This document shows positions 1 to 13,900 of a stretch of 64,000 bases of DNA, piece after piece. The notes below the pieces were generated by a model. It made no database searches. It worked only from the letters and a program-made list of their open reading frames with translations, and was not told the origin of the DNA. The translations under genes and the position numbers were made by a program. The stretch comes from Plasmodium brasilianum (Eukaryota; Apicomplexa; Aconoidasida; Haemosporida; Plasmodiidae): contig NC_090117.1 in NCBI RefSeq assembly GCF_023973825.1, positions 1 through 64,000 of the forward strand, given 5' to 3'. Position 1 is the stretch's first letter; the number at the start of each line of letters is the position of its first letter.

Positions 1-1108
1 AATAAAGCAACATTTTTTTATGAATTTATTTATTTAATATCAAATTGATATAATTTTAAAAGAATTAATCTATAAAAATTATATACTGACTTCACCTACA
101 AATTCAACATATTATTAATAATTAATTTGTAATTAATAAATATATTTCAGTAAAAAAAAATTGTTTTTGTTTATATATTAAAAATATAAAATTTAAATAA
201 AATTTTTTTTTATATATTAAAAAAATATACTTACAATACACGTTATTTTTCTTTTAATTATTTTTTTAATTAGGTAAATAAAAAAAAATATTTCATTTTT
301 TTTTAAAACTGTATAGTTTATATTTTTCCTATAATATAAATTAATTCCATATTAATTAAGACGCATAAGCTTATAAAATAAAGTAAAATATTAACAGTGA
401 TGAAATTAAAATATTATCCATAATTCCAAATCTTAGAACCGCATTTTATAAGGATATTATTTTATTACATATTTGTAATTCCACATGGATACCATTAAAA
501 AAAAAAAAAAAAAAATTATAAGTGTTAAGAATTTATTACACTTTATAATATATTTCTAATAAAAATTATTCTGTAAAATAAATAGGATGTTTTTCATTAA
601 ATAAAATATATTTATATCAATGAAACATAAAGCATTTACTTTGTTTCCTTAAACTCAAAAAAAAGACACTTATTTATAATATGAATCTGATCATATATTT
701 TTCTGATTTTTTGTTTAAATAATCATATGCTTGGAGTACATAATTAGAACAAAATTATTTTTTATTCAAAATATAAATTTTAATATAACATCAATAAAAT
801 GATGTTATTTTTAATTCACATATAATTTTAATCAGAATCTATTTAATGACGAAAATTCATATAGCAATACTATTTAATTATTATAAAAAATATACTATAA
901 TGCAAAATGATAAACCATAAACTTTTCAAATTCACAAAAAATAATCATAAATTATTACAGTTCCTCTTAATAATGATAACTTATATACATGTACATCTAT
1001 GAAGTTATTGCATTTTTACGCATTATTGTTAAGGATATATATTCAAATATAGTATATGAATTACTCCATATTAATAAAATCAATAAAAAAAAATATATTT
1101 TTTCTTTA
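1..1108. other. intergenic, 3' flank of gene A1
   Basis: No gene is supported here. The stretch is AT-rich DNA with homopolymer runs, downstream of the minus-strand gene A1. A plus-strand open frame that starts near 1056 overlaps A1 and is its shadow. Confidence 0.6.
497..515. repeat. poly-A run (about 19 A)
   Basis: A long homopolymer in the intergenic DNA. It is typical of this base composition and its length is prone to sequencing error. Confidence 0.9.
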
Positions 1109-2015
1109 TTATTCATTTTGTTCGGTCATCAACTTAATTTTTTTATACTTTTCATTATTTTTTAATATTTTAAGAACCCCTATTATAAGAGTAATAGTTA
1201 ATATAATAAGAAGTACTCCAAATGATAATATATATAAATGTTCTTCAGATAAACTTATTGATTTGAATATATCTTCAATAAATTTACAACAATCTTTCAA
1301 TAATGGTAAATTTGTCATCCATTCCCCTATAGTTTTCAGCAATCCTACTCCATGTAATATGGGTATTCCTATTCCCACCAAGAAAAAAAAAAAAAATAGA
1401 ACAATTACAAATCCATAACTTCTAAATTTTATTTTCCCTAAGTATATATCACAAATTCTTCTTCTTTTTTCAAGAAAATTATCATAATCTTTTTTTTTTA
1501 TCCATTTTTTTTCAAAATGGAAATGTTTTCCATCAAAGATTACACTGCTATTATCTATAATTTCTGTGTAATATTGTGCCTTATTTAATAAACTTTTATT
1601 TGGCTGATTGCTTTTTCCTCTCGTTACTTTTTCATTATGAGATATATTCGTCTGCTTCTTGACTTCATTATTCGGAAATCTTTCTTTTAACAATACATTA
1701 TTTGAATCATTATCCTGTTTATATTTTCCTAGTAATCTATAGTTTCTCGTATATAATTTTCCATCATAGTTACAGTTCTCATTCACGAACTTGATAAATA
1801 TACACTAAAAAAACAAAGCAAATACATATTTATAATATGAATAAATGAACAAATTATAAAATATTATATTAATACGTGATAAAATAGGAAAAATATAAAT
1901 AATTAAAAATATACTTAAATTAATATACCTTATAATTATCAAAATTGGATATCCATTCGAGAACGATAAAAGCAGCGATTTTAATAAATATGTTTGTCTT
2001 AATTCTTTTATTCAT
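1109..2015 (-). CDS. fam-l/fam-m type A exported membrane protein (A1)
   Basis: Two-exon gene of 260 residues. Exon 1 is 1929-2015 (29 codons, starts MNKRIKTNIFIKI), the intron is 1805-1928 with GT..AG ends, and exon 2 is 1109-1804. Exon 1 supplies a hydrophobic signal or anchor (about residues 8-24). The R-x-L of RNYRLLGKYKQ starts at R52. It resembles the PEXEL export motif, but position 5 is K rather than E, Q or D. A lysine-rich, low-complexity region leads to the type-A block GKHFHFEKKWIKKKDYDNF (about 121-139). Membrane segments follow at about 159-179 and 218-242, with a basic tail KYKKIKLMTEQNE. The start was chosen from the conserved short first exon and its position about 400 nt from the shared upstream motif. 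Family function is unknown. Export into the host red cell is family knowledge, not shown here. Gene B1 lies upstream on the same strand, so the pair forms a head-to-tail A/B doublet. Confidence 0.9.
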
Positions 2016-2413
2016 TGTATAAATATTTATTATTTTTACTTATTCAAAAAGGAAAAAATTAACATTAATACAACAAACTACTAGTTTCAAACGATGATAT
2101 ATTTATTTATAAATTTAGCATTACTATCCGTTCATAAATATATAATAAAATGAATATAATTATTTTCATCACATAAATAAAGTAAAATAGTACAAAAAAC
2201 ATATAACATTTATGATAACTTTATTAAAAATAAAAAATAATTTTCATAAAAACAAAATAATTTGAATTGATTCATAAATATATAAACATATATATATAAT
2301 TTAATGTAGCGTATTAATTTAGGTAATGCTTTTATTAATTATTTTTCGGAATAAACTAAGAAATAAAAATATGTTTTCTTAATATATGTAAATACTGAAC
2401 TCATTTACGATAT

Positions 2414-2499
2414 GGAATGTAGAGAATCTATATATAATATATCTCTCCATATATTAAAAAGATAATTACTAATTTAAGGATGTTATCCAATTAATAATT
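2414..2499 (-). promoter_or_regulatory. conserved upstream element of gene A1
   Basis: Plus strand reads GGAATGTAGAGAAT at 2414-2427, CTCTCCATATATTAAA about 20 nt on, and GATGTTATCCAATTAATAAT at 2479. The first box lies 399 nt before the A1 start codon. The same boxes recur at similar distances upstream of all seven fam loci in the window. A promoter role is inference. Confidence 0.55.
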
Positions 2500-5400
2500 A
2501 AAATTTTTTAAATATTTATTTTAAAAAAAATATTTAAAAAAAAAAATATATATTCATAATAATATCATTAAATGAAAGAAACAACATTTTGTATTGCGTT
2601 AATTATAACATATCCATTAGTTCCTCTTAAAGCATAACATTTTATTCTGTATAATGTTTTTGAAAAAGTAAATTTTATACAGACCTAACTCAATTTTGAA
2701 GAAATATGTATTCTGAAAGCAAATAAGGACTGAATTTTGTTCTTTTACGATAACATTTGAAAATTACAATTTTTAATTATAGTTAATCCGTATCTTTATT
2801 TTTAAATTAATAATATTTATATTTATTTACATAATTTTATAATTATTTTTTAATTATGTATTTAAGTAGAGCAAATATCAATATTATAAAAAAAAGAAAA
2901 AGCAAAAGATTGCTTAATGAAAAAATTGTTACAAAAATATTACTTTATTTACATTAATTTAAGGATACTACAAATGAAATAAATTTACAAATAAAAACAA
3001 TATATATAGTGTACAATATCTACAGAATAAATAAGAAAAAATAGCAATGTAATTTACTTTGATGTATGATTTAGTAATTTTTCTATTTTTATCTATAGAC
3101 GGATACTTTTACTTTTTATTTATTCCTTTATAAATACATGAAGTCAATAATAAAATTTAAACGTTCATTATAATAAATGGTCATAAATATATAAACAGTA
3201 AATGATTTATTGATAATATATTTACCAAAACAAACAATATTATAGTCCATTATTTATATTCCCTATGTACTGTAACCATAACAGTGATAATTATGAATAC
3301 ATGATAATTACAGAGAATTATAGCAATTATCCTGATATATAACATTTTATTATTGTACTCTTTAAAAAATTTTATTCCTACAATTGTATAATTAAATAAC
3401 AGAGATAAGTTGAAAATATTACAAATACTATTATATTTTTATAATTTAACATTATTAATACACTCATAGTACAACTTATTAAGACTCATATATGACTAGT
3501 TTATATGTTTCCATACTTTATCGTCTAACACTTTTTCTAATAGATAATATTTTCATGTGAATTATAAGGAAACTAAGTTTTAAAATTAAATATAAAACAT
3601 ATATGTAAATATATTATAAACTTGGTTACGAAAAATAATTACACTACAGCATATGGTGGAGCTAAACAATTGCTTGAAAATACAATTTTTCTGATTGAGC
3701 AACATTCATGATATCTAAATATTGTTTTCTCCAATTTTTTTAAATTAATCTATATTTTTCTATATTATTTATATTTTTGCTAAATTATGTAATAACATAT
3801 AAGTAGATTAATATCCTTATATAATATTTAATTTTATACTTATTTAATACGTAAAACATAAATGCAATGTTCTCTTATATATATATTTGTATTAACGTTT
3901 TATTATTATATCATTCACTTGTAGATTCGATATTGTTTTTTACAATATTAACTTCTGAATCTATTATTTTTACTAATGCATTGTGTTTTTAATTATGGTT
4001 TTCAAATATAAAAGAATTTAAAATAATTTTTTTTTTCCCCCTAATCATTATTGTATAAAAGGAAATTAACATATTCTTACATTTACAATAGTAATTTTAC
4101 AAAATTTTTTTATTTTTTAACGATTACAAATTCTTCATATAAATAATAAATTATAACACTTATTTAATTAAAACGTCTACGAAAATACATGGAAATTTTT
4201 CTAACAGACTTAGTTAAAACCTATGTAACCAAAAAGGAAATAAATGTACATATGTATTATTTAAAAAAAAGTAATTTTTTTTTAAATTTCATTTTATTTA
4301 AAAAAAGAAGTGTTACCAATAAAAATTAATTAGTAATTTTCAATATAAACTACATATATTTCTATGCTTCTATAATATAATATTAACTATATACATATTA
4401 TATTATTGGAAATATAAAATGAAGAAATATAAATAAAAATCACAGATTATTATATAAAAGTAGAAAAAACATATTCTTTTTTATTATCCCTAATAATAAT
4501 TTATCTTTTTCTATAGAAATGAATGTATATAAAATTTTAATATTATGAAAAAAAAGAAAAAGTATTTTTGCATATTATTTGTTAACATTTGATTACATTT
4601 AATTCATTAATTTAAACGTTTATTTTGTAAAAATCATAAAATATATACCGTATATTTATAAATTTAACATATAATTTATATTTAATTAATTTTTTAGATA
4701 TAAAATTAACTTTACAATTAAGATATATAATAAAATGATAAATAGTAGTCATTTTCATTTAATTGTGTATATTTAGAAATAATAAGTTATTGAACTATTA
4801 TAGGTACCTGAAAATTAATAAAGATATTATATTGTAAATTTATATTTTATTTTTTATATCAAAAAAATAAAAAATAATAATCCGTTGTAAGGAATATTAC
4901 AATGTAAATTTTTTACAGTTTATTTATCATAAAACTTATTTTATATAATGAATACTATGTTTGCTTTTATAATATATATATATGTACTACAATTAAGCAA
5001 AATACATCTACATCATGTCAATAAAAATAAATTAAGACATATTTTTATTTATATTAATTGTAATCAAAAAATTTTCAAATTGTGTCAACAAATATTCATT
5101 TTATACTAGAGAAAAATGAAAACATATAAAAAAGTATTTTTATAGTCAAAATAAAAATTAACACAAGCAATAAATAAAATTATATAAATTGTTCCACTTA
5201 ATATTAATTATAATACACAAAGACATATTTTTCATACAAATATATGAAAATATACAAATATATCAAATAATTCAAAATATTCAATTTGGATAAAACGATA
5301 CTTTAAATTACAAACTATAAAATATTATATATTAGAATTCACAAAAAAAATAAGATTTTTTTTTACTGGTGTGTATCCTTTAGAACAAATATATGTATTT

Positions 5401-5520
5401 ACACTTATAATCTTTATTTAACTATGAGTATTCATATTATGAATACAATTCAAGATATTACAGTTAACTGTTCATATTAAATATTTCATTACGCAAAGAA
5501 AAATATTAATTATTATTCAT
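2500..5520. other. intergenic between A1 and B1
   Basis: AT-rich DNA with scattered poly-A, poly-T and AT microsatellites. No open frame or relic that I could support was seen. It contains the distal upstream flank of A1 and the 3' flank of B1. Confidence 0.55.
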
Positions 5521-6569
5521 TTACCTTTTACTGAACTTAATTTTTTCATATTTTTTAACTTTTTTATGATAATAAAAAACCGCTGATATAAGTATGATAC
5601 CTAATATGAATAAAGGCACAAAATATATTAGAAATCCCAAAAAATATCGCACACAGTAGTTAATATTTTTACCGTTTTCCTTTACCAAAACTTTTGTGAA
5701 CCAATTTAAAGGAGGTCTGTTCAGAATGTCATATAAATATACTAAGGCCGGAGAAGCAAATCTGCTATTTTTATACAATTCTGAAATATTTTTAATGTGT
5801 GAAAGATAAGAAAAATCTTTTAGCTGACTAACTTGTACGACAGGTGAACAGAGAAGTATCACTTTAAACAAACCATATGTTAGCCCATATCCACAAAATT
5901 TATCTAATATAAAAGATAATGCTAATACCAAAAATAGTAACAAAGGTAAAGCAAATCGTAATCCGCATTTTTTAAATATTATTTTTTTATAAATCTTATC
6001 ACTAATTGTTCTGTTCCTTTTAAGAAAATCTGCATAATCAAGTTCTTTGAATATTTTTTTTTCTAAATGGGAGTATTTTTTTGTTTCAAATATACAAGAT
6101 TTACTTTTTGTATCTTTTCTAAGACTTTTTGCATTAGTTGGTAAAGCTTTATTTGAATGATTTTTTTTTCTTTCAGCATATTTTTCTTTACTAGTTATAT
6201 CACTTTTATTGTTCACTCCATTCGGTAACTGTTCATTTATACATGTAATACTTGAATGATTATACTGCTTATATTTTGCCAACGAACGATAATTTCTTGT
6301 ATATAATTCTCTATGATGATTGTAGTTAATATCAAAAAGCTTGTTCAATGCCATCTAAAAAAAATAATTACAATAATTATTATATATACGATTAAATAAT
6401 ATCATTCTAAAAAACAGCATTAAATAAAACACAACACAAAAAATATAAATAATACAAATTTCCTGAAGTAATATTAATATACCATATATATGTAAAAATG
6501 GCATATCCAACATAAAAAGCTAAATGTAAAAATTTTAATAAATAACAGTGACTTAATTTGTTGTTCCAT
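5521..6569 (-). CDS. fam-l/fam-m type B exported membrane protein (B1)
   Basis: Two-exon gene of 306 residues. Exon 1 is 6483-6569 (29 codons, starts MEQQIKSLLFIKI), the intron is 6355-6482, and exon 2 is 5521-6354. The exon 1 hydrophobic stretch covers about residues 7-26. R-x-L is RSL at 52-54 in RNYRSLAKYKQ. The type-B block SCIFETKKYSHLEKKIFKEL begins near 115, membrane segment 1 is about 160-179, a long divergent inter-helix region follows, membrane segment 2 is about 267-289, and the tail is YYHKKVKKYEKIKFSKR. It is the longest type-B protein here because the region between the helices is expanded. The methionine at the start of exon 2 is not the start codon: a clean acceptor (TTTTTTTTAG) precedes it and joins in phase to exon 1. 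Function is unknown; the family is expected to be exported. Confidence 0.92.
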
Positions 6570-6977
6570 AATATAGATCTTTTATATTATACAATATACT
6601 GAAAAAGTATATAATTAATAATAATATAATATACTTTTAATGATAAGGGGCACTATTATTATTTATTTAACTTCTTTTTTTATTATATTTTCATAAAACA
6701 AAATTAAATGTATGCTCCTATAAATTATTTTACGACAGAGATAAAGAAAAGTAACCTTAAAAATATATACAAAAATTATTATATTAATATTATTTATAAA
6801 AGTGTAACTTTACATAATATAATATGATGAATTCGGTAATAAATATTCAAAATATGAAAATTATTTATTCAAAAGAGTGAATTAATTAAATTACCATTTT
6901 TTTAATTTTCTAAAAAAAATGATATATATATATATGATTTCATAATATTTCCAAGTAGGGTATATACATAGAATATA

Positions 6978-7062
6978 GAATGTAGAGAATATAGAAAAAA
7001 GATAATTATCTACATTAAGTGAAGAATTACTCATTTAATTGATTTTTCCTTATTAATTATTA
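6978..7062 (-). promoter_or_regulatory. conserved upstream element of gene B1
   Basis: Plus strand GAATGTAGAGAATATAG starts at 6978, followed by TTATCTACATTAAG and then GATTTTTCCTTATTAATTAT near 7041. The first box is 409 nt before the B1 start codon. It matches the elements at the other fam genes. Confidence 0.55.
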
Positions 7063-8870
7063 TAACAGTATAATAATAAAGAAAGAAAAGAATACGTTAT
7101 ACAACTTTTTATTTTATTTTTTTTGTCCTCTTGTCACTAGTTACCCCATAAATATATTCTTTATTATATTATTTATAATATATTTATAACATAAAATTTT
7201 TAGCGTATGACTTAATAAGTATATATTTAAAAGGTATATAAAAGCTTATCATTTATTTCTTAAAAATAATTGTTGAAGGATATTGTATCTAATTAGATAT
7301 AATTTATACTATTTTATATAAAAGTATAGTCTATAAGTTTATCTATTTTTTTTATATTACTTTTTATTTTTGTAATGTTATATATATATTTATAAGAAAT
7401 ACAGAAAAAAATAAATAAATATTTATAGAGTTATTTTGTATAAAGTATATAACATAATAATGTTATAAAAAATATACGTTAGTTATTTAATTCGATAATA
7501 AAATAAATATTTTTTTTGCAATATATATTTCATATATATTTAAATAATTTTTAAAAAAAGCTTTTAACTCCAAAAATTACGTAAGATAAAAACTAATCTG
7601 AGAAAGGTTCAATCCCTTTATTTATAAATAATGATTCAAGAATTTTTAAATAGATAATGTTCCGTTAATAATTCATACATTAATGTAGAATTATGTCTTT
7701 ATTTATTAATAATTTCATACTTGAAATATATAAAAAATCTACTGAAACAAACTTTACATCAAATAAGTTATGAAATCTGTATTTCACATAATGTTTTTAT
7801 ATAAATATGACCTGTTATATTTATTTCTAAATAAAAAATATATATAAACACAAAAAATAATATGGTTTTGTTTTATCTATATGAAAAAAGCGTAATTTAT
7901 GGAAATTAAAATTAATGTATAACAAATTTTTTTAAAAGTTCATAAAAATAATCAATTAACACCATAAAAAAAATAAAAATAAATAATTTTTAAAAATATA
8001 AATTACTTCATTAGATTAGTGAATCTATATTATCTGTAATCCTACATATTAAATTAAACGATCACATATTTATCATAATGTAAATCTACATGATACATAT
8101 TGTATATATAATTTATGCTTATTAAGCACATATTTATATTGTTAATATAGAGAAATATCAATTTCACATTTGTATGTTGAGAAAAATATATATTTACATA
8201 AAATGAACAAACGTATTAAATTACACCAAAATAATTAATTATTATAATAAATCTAAGGTAAAAACACGCGAACTGTTAAAAATATTTAATATATTTTTCT
8301 TTACTTTTGTGCAGTATTATATATTTGTTTATTATCGAGGACGCATAAAAAAATAGTTTAAATTATATAACAATTGTTTTATGTGAGATTATAATTTCAT
8401 TAAGCGTAAAGCGAAATTTTATTCGATTCATGAAAAATATTATTTCTGAAAACAATATATGAAATGTATATAGGATATAATTTCATTTCCTCATAGTGCA
8501 ACTGTTTATATTAAAAATTTTACCAATACATAAATAAACACTAAAATACATAATAAAGAAATGAAATACAATACAGTTATGGTTCTCTCACTAGAGTATA
8601 ATAATCATATTTGTAATTCATTCCCTAATAGACAATAAATTATTTAATAGAATAAGATATAAAAAAAATAACAAAAACATTATATATGAATGTATTCATA
8701 TTGAGTAAATAATAAAGAGATATTCATATGCACTGAATATTTTATATATTGGGTATTATTTATATATTTCCGACAATATATATAATAAAATTATCTATAT
8801 AATAGATTTCCAAAAAAAAAAAAATATATTTATCACTTCAAATGATTCATATATAGAAGATTCTCATTTC
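7063..8870. other. intergenic upstream of B1
   Basis: No gene seen. AT-rich flank lying inside the duplicated segment. Confidence 0.5.
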
Positions 8871-8873
8871 TTG

Positions 8874-9100
8874 ACTAATTTACATGCTGAAGCATTTGAA
8901 TTATTTATAACCTTGCACTAACCTTTTCCAACATATGCTGATATAATATGATCGATTTCATTATCGGAATCATCTTATCTAATTCCATATAATATATCCT
9001 TAATCGTGGATTACCCGTTACTTTCTTATTTTTTGATAATGAAAAAACATTTGTTGCATATAAGGTTCTATCATTACTGTTTTAATTATCTAAAGATTTA
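8874..9100 (-). pseudogene. coding-like relic, possible exported protein fragment
   Basis: The minus strand is open from about 9081 to 8905 (59 codons) in an otherwise stop-rich area. It begins with SNDRTLYATNVFSLSKNKK, where RTL resembles a PEXEL core. The reading continues better after a frame change near 8970 as DDSDNEIDHIISAYVGKG, then meets TAG at 8918-8920. Upstream, a possible acceptor (ATACTTTAG) precedes DKSLDN followed by an in-frame TAA. Base composition is less AT-rich than the surroundings. I do not recognise the family. It is best read as a decayed exon 2 of a subtelomeric exported protein. A more decayed copy lies at 24480-24720 at the expected duplication offset. Confidence 0.35.
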
Positions 9101-11590
9101 TCTAAAGTATATCATAATGAAAAAATAATATTTTTATTATTTATTATATGATGAATCTACCTATAAGAAAATTTTCATATAAGTACATTTAATATCAGTT
9201 ATCAAAAAATATAAGGCAAGTTTTCAGCGATATGTCATCGTTATACCGTATGGTATAAATTAGAACATCTCCAAATAAGAAATATAATTATAATAGTTTT
9301 TACAAAAATAAAAAATTACATTTTTTCTTTCATATTATAACTGTTTATCCACTACATAGTAATGAAAAGGTATATTTATTTTCGTTGTTATTATATTTTT
9401 TAAAAGAGCAAAAAATCTCATAAATAAAATACATGTATAGAGTATATTAAAGCAAATATAATTTTAAATATATTTTTGTAAATGTTTCCAAGAAAGTTAT
9501 TATGAAAAAGGTAACATAAATAAATAACTTTCTGTAAATGTAATATTATTTATAAATTCTCAAAAAAAATATATATATATATATAAATACTCTAACAAAA
9601 CAATTATAAGTGTTTATTATCAGTAATTTCCATAATAACATTAAAATAAAATGGATTATTCAGTTCATAAGGATTTTATTTTACCACTAAAATAAAAAAA
9701 ATATATGCGATAAGAATAGATACTTTAGCTTATACTAGTAATATAGTCATTAATTTGTTGTTTAGCAACTTAAGAATGAGCATACTTCATTATATAGTTT
9801 ATGCTTTTAAAACATTATATTATAATAGAAAAACACAAATTATTCTATAGTATACAATAGTATTAATAGGAATGAAAGAGAAAAAAAAATAAAAAAAGAC
9901 AAATTTATTTTATGACACATGTTACTCTATAATATATTCTATAAACCTACTACACGTATAGCATTTATACTGTAATAATATAAAAATTACATTCTAAGGT
10001 TTAAATAGAGTACAAACCTTAATTACAAACTACTATCCAATTTAACATTTTAATATATTTTTACCATTGTGTTATAAACGATATACTATAATTTTTATAT
10101 AATTTAAAAGAATACATTTTTTTTACCATAACTGAGGTGAAATATATTACATTCAAAAATAAAGCAATTTATATTTTTTTATTATTTTATTTTTTAGAAA
10201 AAAAAATTATAAATTTATATGTTCTATAGAAATAATAATATTAAAAAGGGAGAAGAATTTAATAAAATAATATTTTAGTAAACATGTTACTTAAAAAAAA
10301 AATTCTAATAAAAAATTACAGTAAATAAAATAATTTACAACAAAAAATAACTTTGTTTACAAATGCAAAAATATAATATATAAAAAAACAAATAATAAAA
10401 TTTTGGAGAATATTTAATGCCTACTTTATAATTTAACATTTTTATGGATCAGATAAAAACTTATATATTTTTCATTGATTTACATATAAATATTACTGAG
10501 AACCATATTTTAAATTACATATATTAACTTAAAATAAATTAAATATTTTATGAAAAGTATCTATAAAAATAGGAATAGTTATATTCAGTAGTTTTTGTTC
10601 AATATAGTAAATATGGATAATTATAAAACACAATTTATTATTTTGATAGTATAATTATAAATTGATCAGAATATTCGTATGTAAATTATATCTCTACAAA
10701 AAATACATAATTAAAGGAAAATATAAAAATGTTGTAAATTTATAATAGCTTATATAACGCATATTACATTATAATATTGCGCACAGATAAGAAAATAATC
10801 TTCTTTATTTCAGTTTTTCATATATCTCCAGTATATATATAGATATGTATATATATAAAAAGATTCATTCTCCAAGATCTTTCAACGATTCATTAATTTA
10901 GATGCCCGCTTGTCAAAATTTACAAATTTGTGTTAATATAAAAATATAGAAGTAATTATCTTATTAATTAAAACTATCTAACAATAATAATTTAGTATGA
11001 TACAAATTACATGAATTTATAAGCTCCGTTTTTATAATTCTTTTCTAAATATTTGTGTAACTAATACAGTTAATAATATTTAGGAAAATAATTTTTGCCT
11101 AAATTATTTTATACATGTTGGAACTGTTAAAAATTTCCAGATTAATTTAAATTAAATAATTTTTTATATTCACAAAAATGAATGAACATTCAATAAATAA
11201 TTTTCATTTTTTTTGAAATACTTCAGTTCCTGAGTGAACAAATACTATATGAGAGAGTAGAAGTATTAAATATACATATATGTTTCATATATGCATATTT
11301 ATTAATTCATATATACTTAAATTAATCTATTCATACTTTTTAAATTATTGTATATATAATGTCAATTTTAAATATAATTTCTCATAAATATAACTGTTGT
11401 TATATTATATTAAGTTTCTTTTAATTTAGCATGTACTTAATGTCATAATAAGGCATATGACTTTTTTTATTTTAATATTTCTCTCAAAAAATAATATGTG
11501 CTATACATATTTTTAGGGAAATTATTATTTTCTAATTATTTCATTACGTAATATTTTTAAAATAATACATATTATACAACTATTAAATCT
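9101..11590. other. intergenic
   Basis: No gene supported. AT-rich DNA that matches 24.7-27.3 kb in the second copy of the duplication. Confidence 0.5.
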
Positions 11591-11599
11591 TATCTACAA

Positions 11600-13900
11600 T
11601 TCTAATATTACTATGACCTCTATTGAAGTATGTTCACATAAACGTTTATATATTAAAATATTCAATAACATTAGGACCATTATGATTTTTATGCATGTGT
11701 GTTTCATTTTTCTCTAGAAATACAAAGATATTTATTTTTTTTAATAAAGTTTTTAAAAACTAATCTAATACATTCTGATTACAAATAAGATAACATATAT
11801 ATATATATATATAATGTAATTCTTATAAAAAAAAAAAAAAATTAAAGTATAATTTTTCCTTTTTTTTTGTTACAAATGAATTCATGCATTACATTCAAAT
11901 TGCATACATAATTTCCCTTATGCATATTTTTATTTACTACACTTGTATTTTATCTTAGATACCTGTTTTACTATTGTGAATATAATGCACATATCCATCA
12001 AAATATAAGTACACTTTATGTATATGTACACTTAGTTACATATATGAAATGTTTACTATCATATTACGATGAATTAATAGATTTTAGCTTTTTCGTTATA
12101 CCTTTGCTCATTATACATTAGTATTATTTATATCGTTTTTTTTGCATTCTCCATGTTTACGATGAATGCATTAATTGATTTCCATATAAAGATATTTAAT
12201 AGAGGTAATCAGACGTACGATAACATTTCTGATGTAATATAAAATGGGCTACAGTTAAACGAATTTCCTTTTAAAATAATTAATTTAACCAGCTCACAGT
12301 TCAAGTGAGTTATAATACATATGTTTTCTTATCCCTTTTTCTTTATTAACGTCCTTAAGTGAAGTAACTGTTTTAGCGAATTCATGCATTGTCCTTATAT
12401 TTTATTGTTATTCATTTTAATTTTATTATTCGTTCCATTCTCTTTTAATTACATGTACTTATTCCAAATTTTTCAGATATATAAAGAATGAATATAAGTT
12501 GGTAATGTCTGTAAAGTAATGTAAATTAATTTCCAATACGCAAAAGTCTGTATACATATACATGCGTACGCATGTTTTCCCTTTTATAACTTTTCATTAT
12601 AAATAATCTAAAACATACAATGAGAGACAGTATAAATAAGCATATATATATGCTTGCTTGTCATGTGCACAGATATACATCTAATAATGAATAATGATAT
12701 TCTACTAACGTGTACAGATATGAACTCAATTATATCTTCAAATTGATTCAGTTAATGATATAAAATTGTACTCCCATAATGAATTTCTTATTCTATTTAT
12801 CTTTATTTTAATAAATTAAATGAGCATTAGTAACTTTATGAAAGTATTATTCCCATGGATTCCTTTATTCACGTTACACATGCATGGTACAACAACATAA
12901 AAAAAAATGTGTACATATATGTACGAAGCTCAGAAATAATAACGAATTGCTGTAATGATTACATAAAATGAAATAGATAAATCAAGCTGTAAAAAATGCA
13001 TCTTATTTGTTTTATTAGATATTATTGCTTTTATGTAGGAAAACATGCTTCCATAAATCATGTTAATAACATAGATAAATAATTCAATGTAATTTTTCAT
13101 GTTTAAAAATAAAGGTGCGTTTTTTAAAATATAAGAAAGTATATGTGTTTAAATATATTAATTCGTACGTTACATTATGTAAGTATAGATAAGTACATGT
13201 ACACACACTCCTATATGCATTTACATACATACATGTTCTTATTCACATACATATGTTCACAGTGTAGCATTATGATTAACACATATAAATTCTTTGAAAA
13301 TAATTTTTTTCAACTCTTATGTCACCAATTCCAAAGAAATTGCATAATTATAGGTTTATTTTTTCGAATTTTTTCACTTTCATAGATGCAATGGAAAGAA
13401 AAAATTAATTAGAGAAATGGTCTAAAAAGATACACTAGTATTTTTTGTTTGTCTCTTTTGAAAAAAACATTCATATATATATCCAACTGCGTTTGGAAAA
13501 AAACACTGTAATATCTATTTGAACAATGAAAAAAATAGGGAAAGAAAAAGTTTTTTTAAAATAACCAGTTATACATATGTTTTTGTATCAATATCAATCA
13601 CGTTTTATGTTATTTACCTTTTTTTTATATTTTTAGTGTTTAGCACGAACTTGTCAGAAAATATTTTTCTTCTCCTACATTCTCTCCTTTTTCAACATAA
13701 CCTGCTTTCTGGATAAATAAGACATCTTGATAGTAGTGAAGGAAACTTAAAAAAAGAAAGCGTCCATCTCATTAATATAATACTGATAATTTTTATATAT
13801 ACATAATATTCATTCACCTAGTTCTCTTATTTTATATTTATTAAGGTACTAGTTCGTGCACTACGTTAGTTCATATAGATATAATAAAAATTGATACCCT
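11600..13900. repeat. less AT-rich duplicated non-coding block, copy 1
   Basis: This block has visibly more C and G than its flanks, with many CATATATGTACA-like strings. Its partner is 27300-29500. Two small plus-strand open frames near 13143-13385 and 13519-13716 fall here. Their counterparts in the other copy do not preserve the reading frames, so I do not call them genes. The pairing suggests an old duplicated sequence that may have been transcribed or coding. Its role is unknown. Confidence 0.45.

Noticed and set aside
1056..1418. 120-codon plus-strand frame
   Set aside because: It is the antisense shadow of exon 2 of gene A1.
7603..7619. T-arm-like hairpin (AAAGG, loop TTCAATC, CCTTT) suggesting a tRNA
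   Set aside because: No matching acceptor stem, D arm or anticodon arm could be folded upstream. Probably chance.
13143..13716. Two small plus-strand open frames in the less AT-rich block
   Set aside because: The matching duplicated region (28.8-29.4 kb) does not keep the frames, and the sequences are runs of Y, F, I and H codons without a domain.
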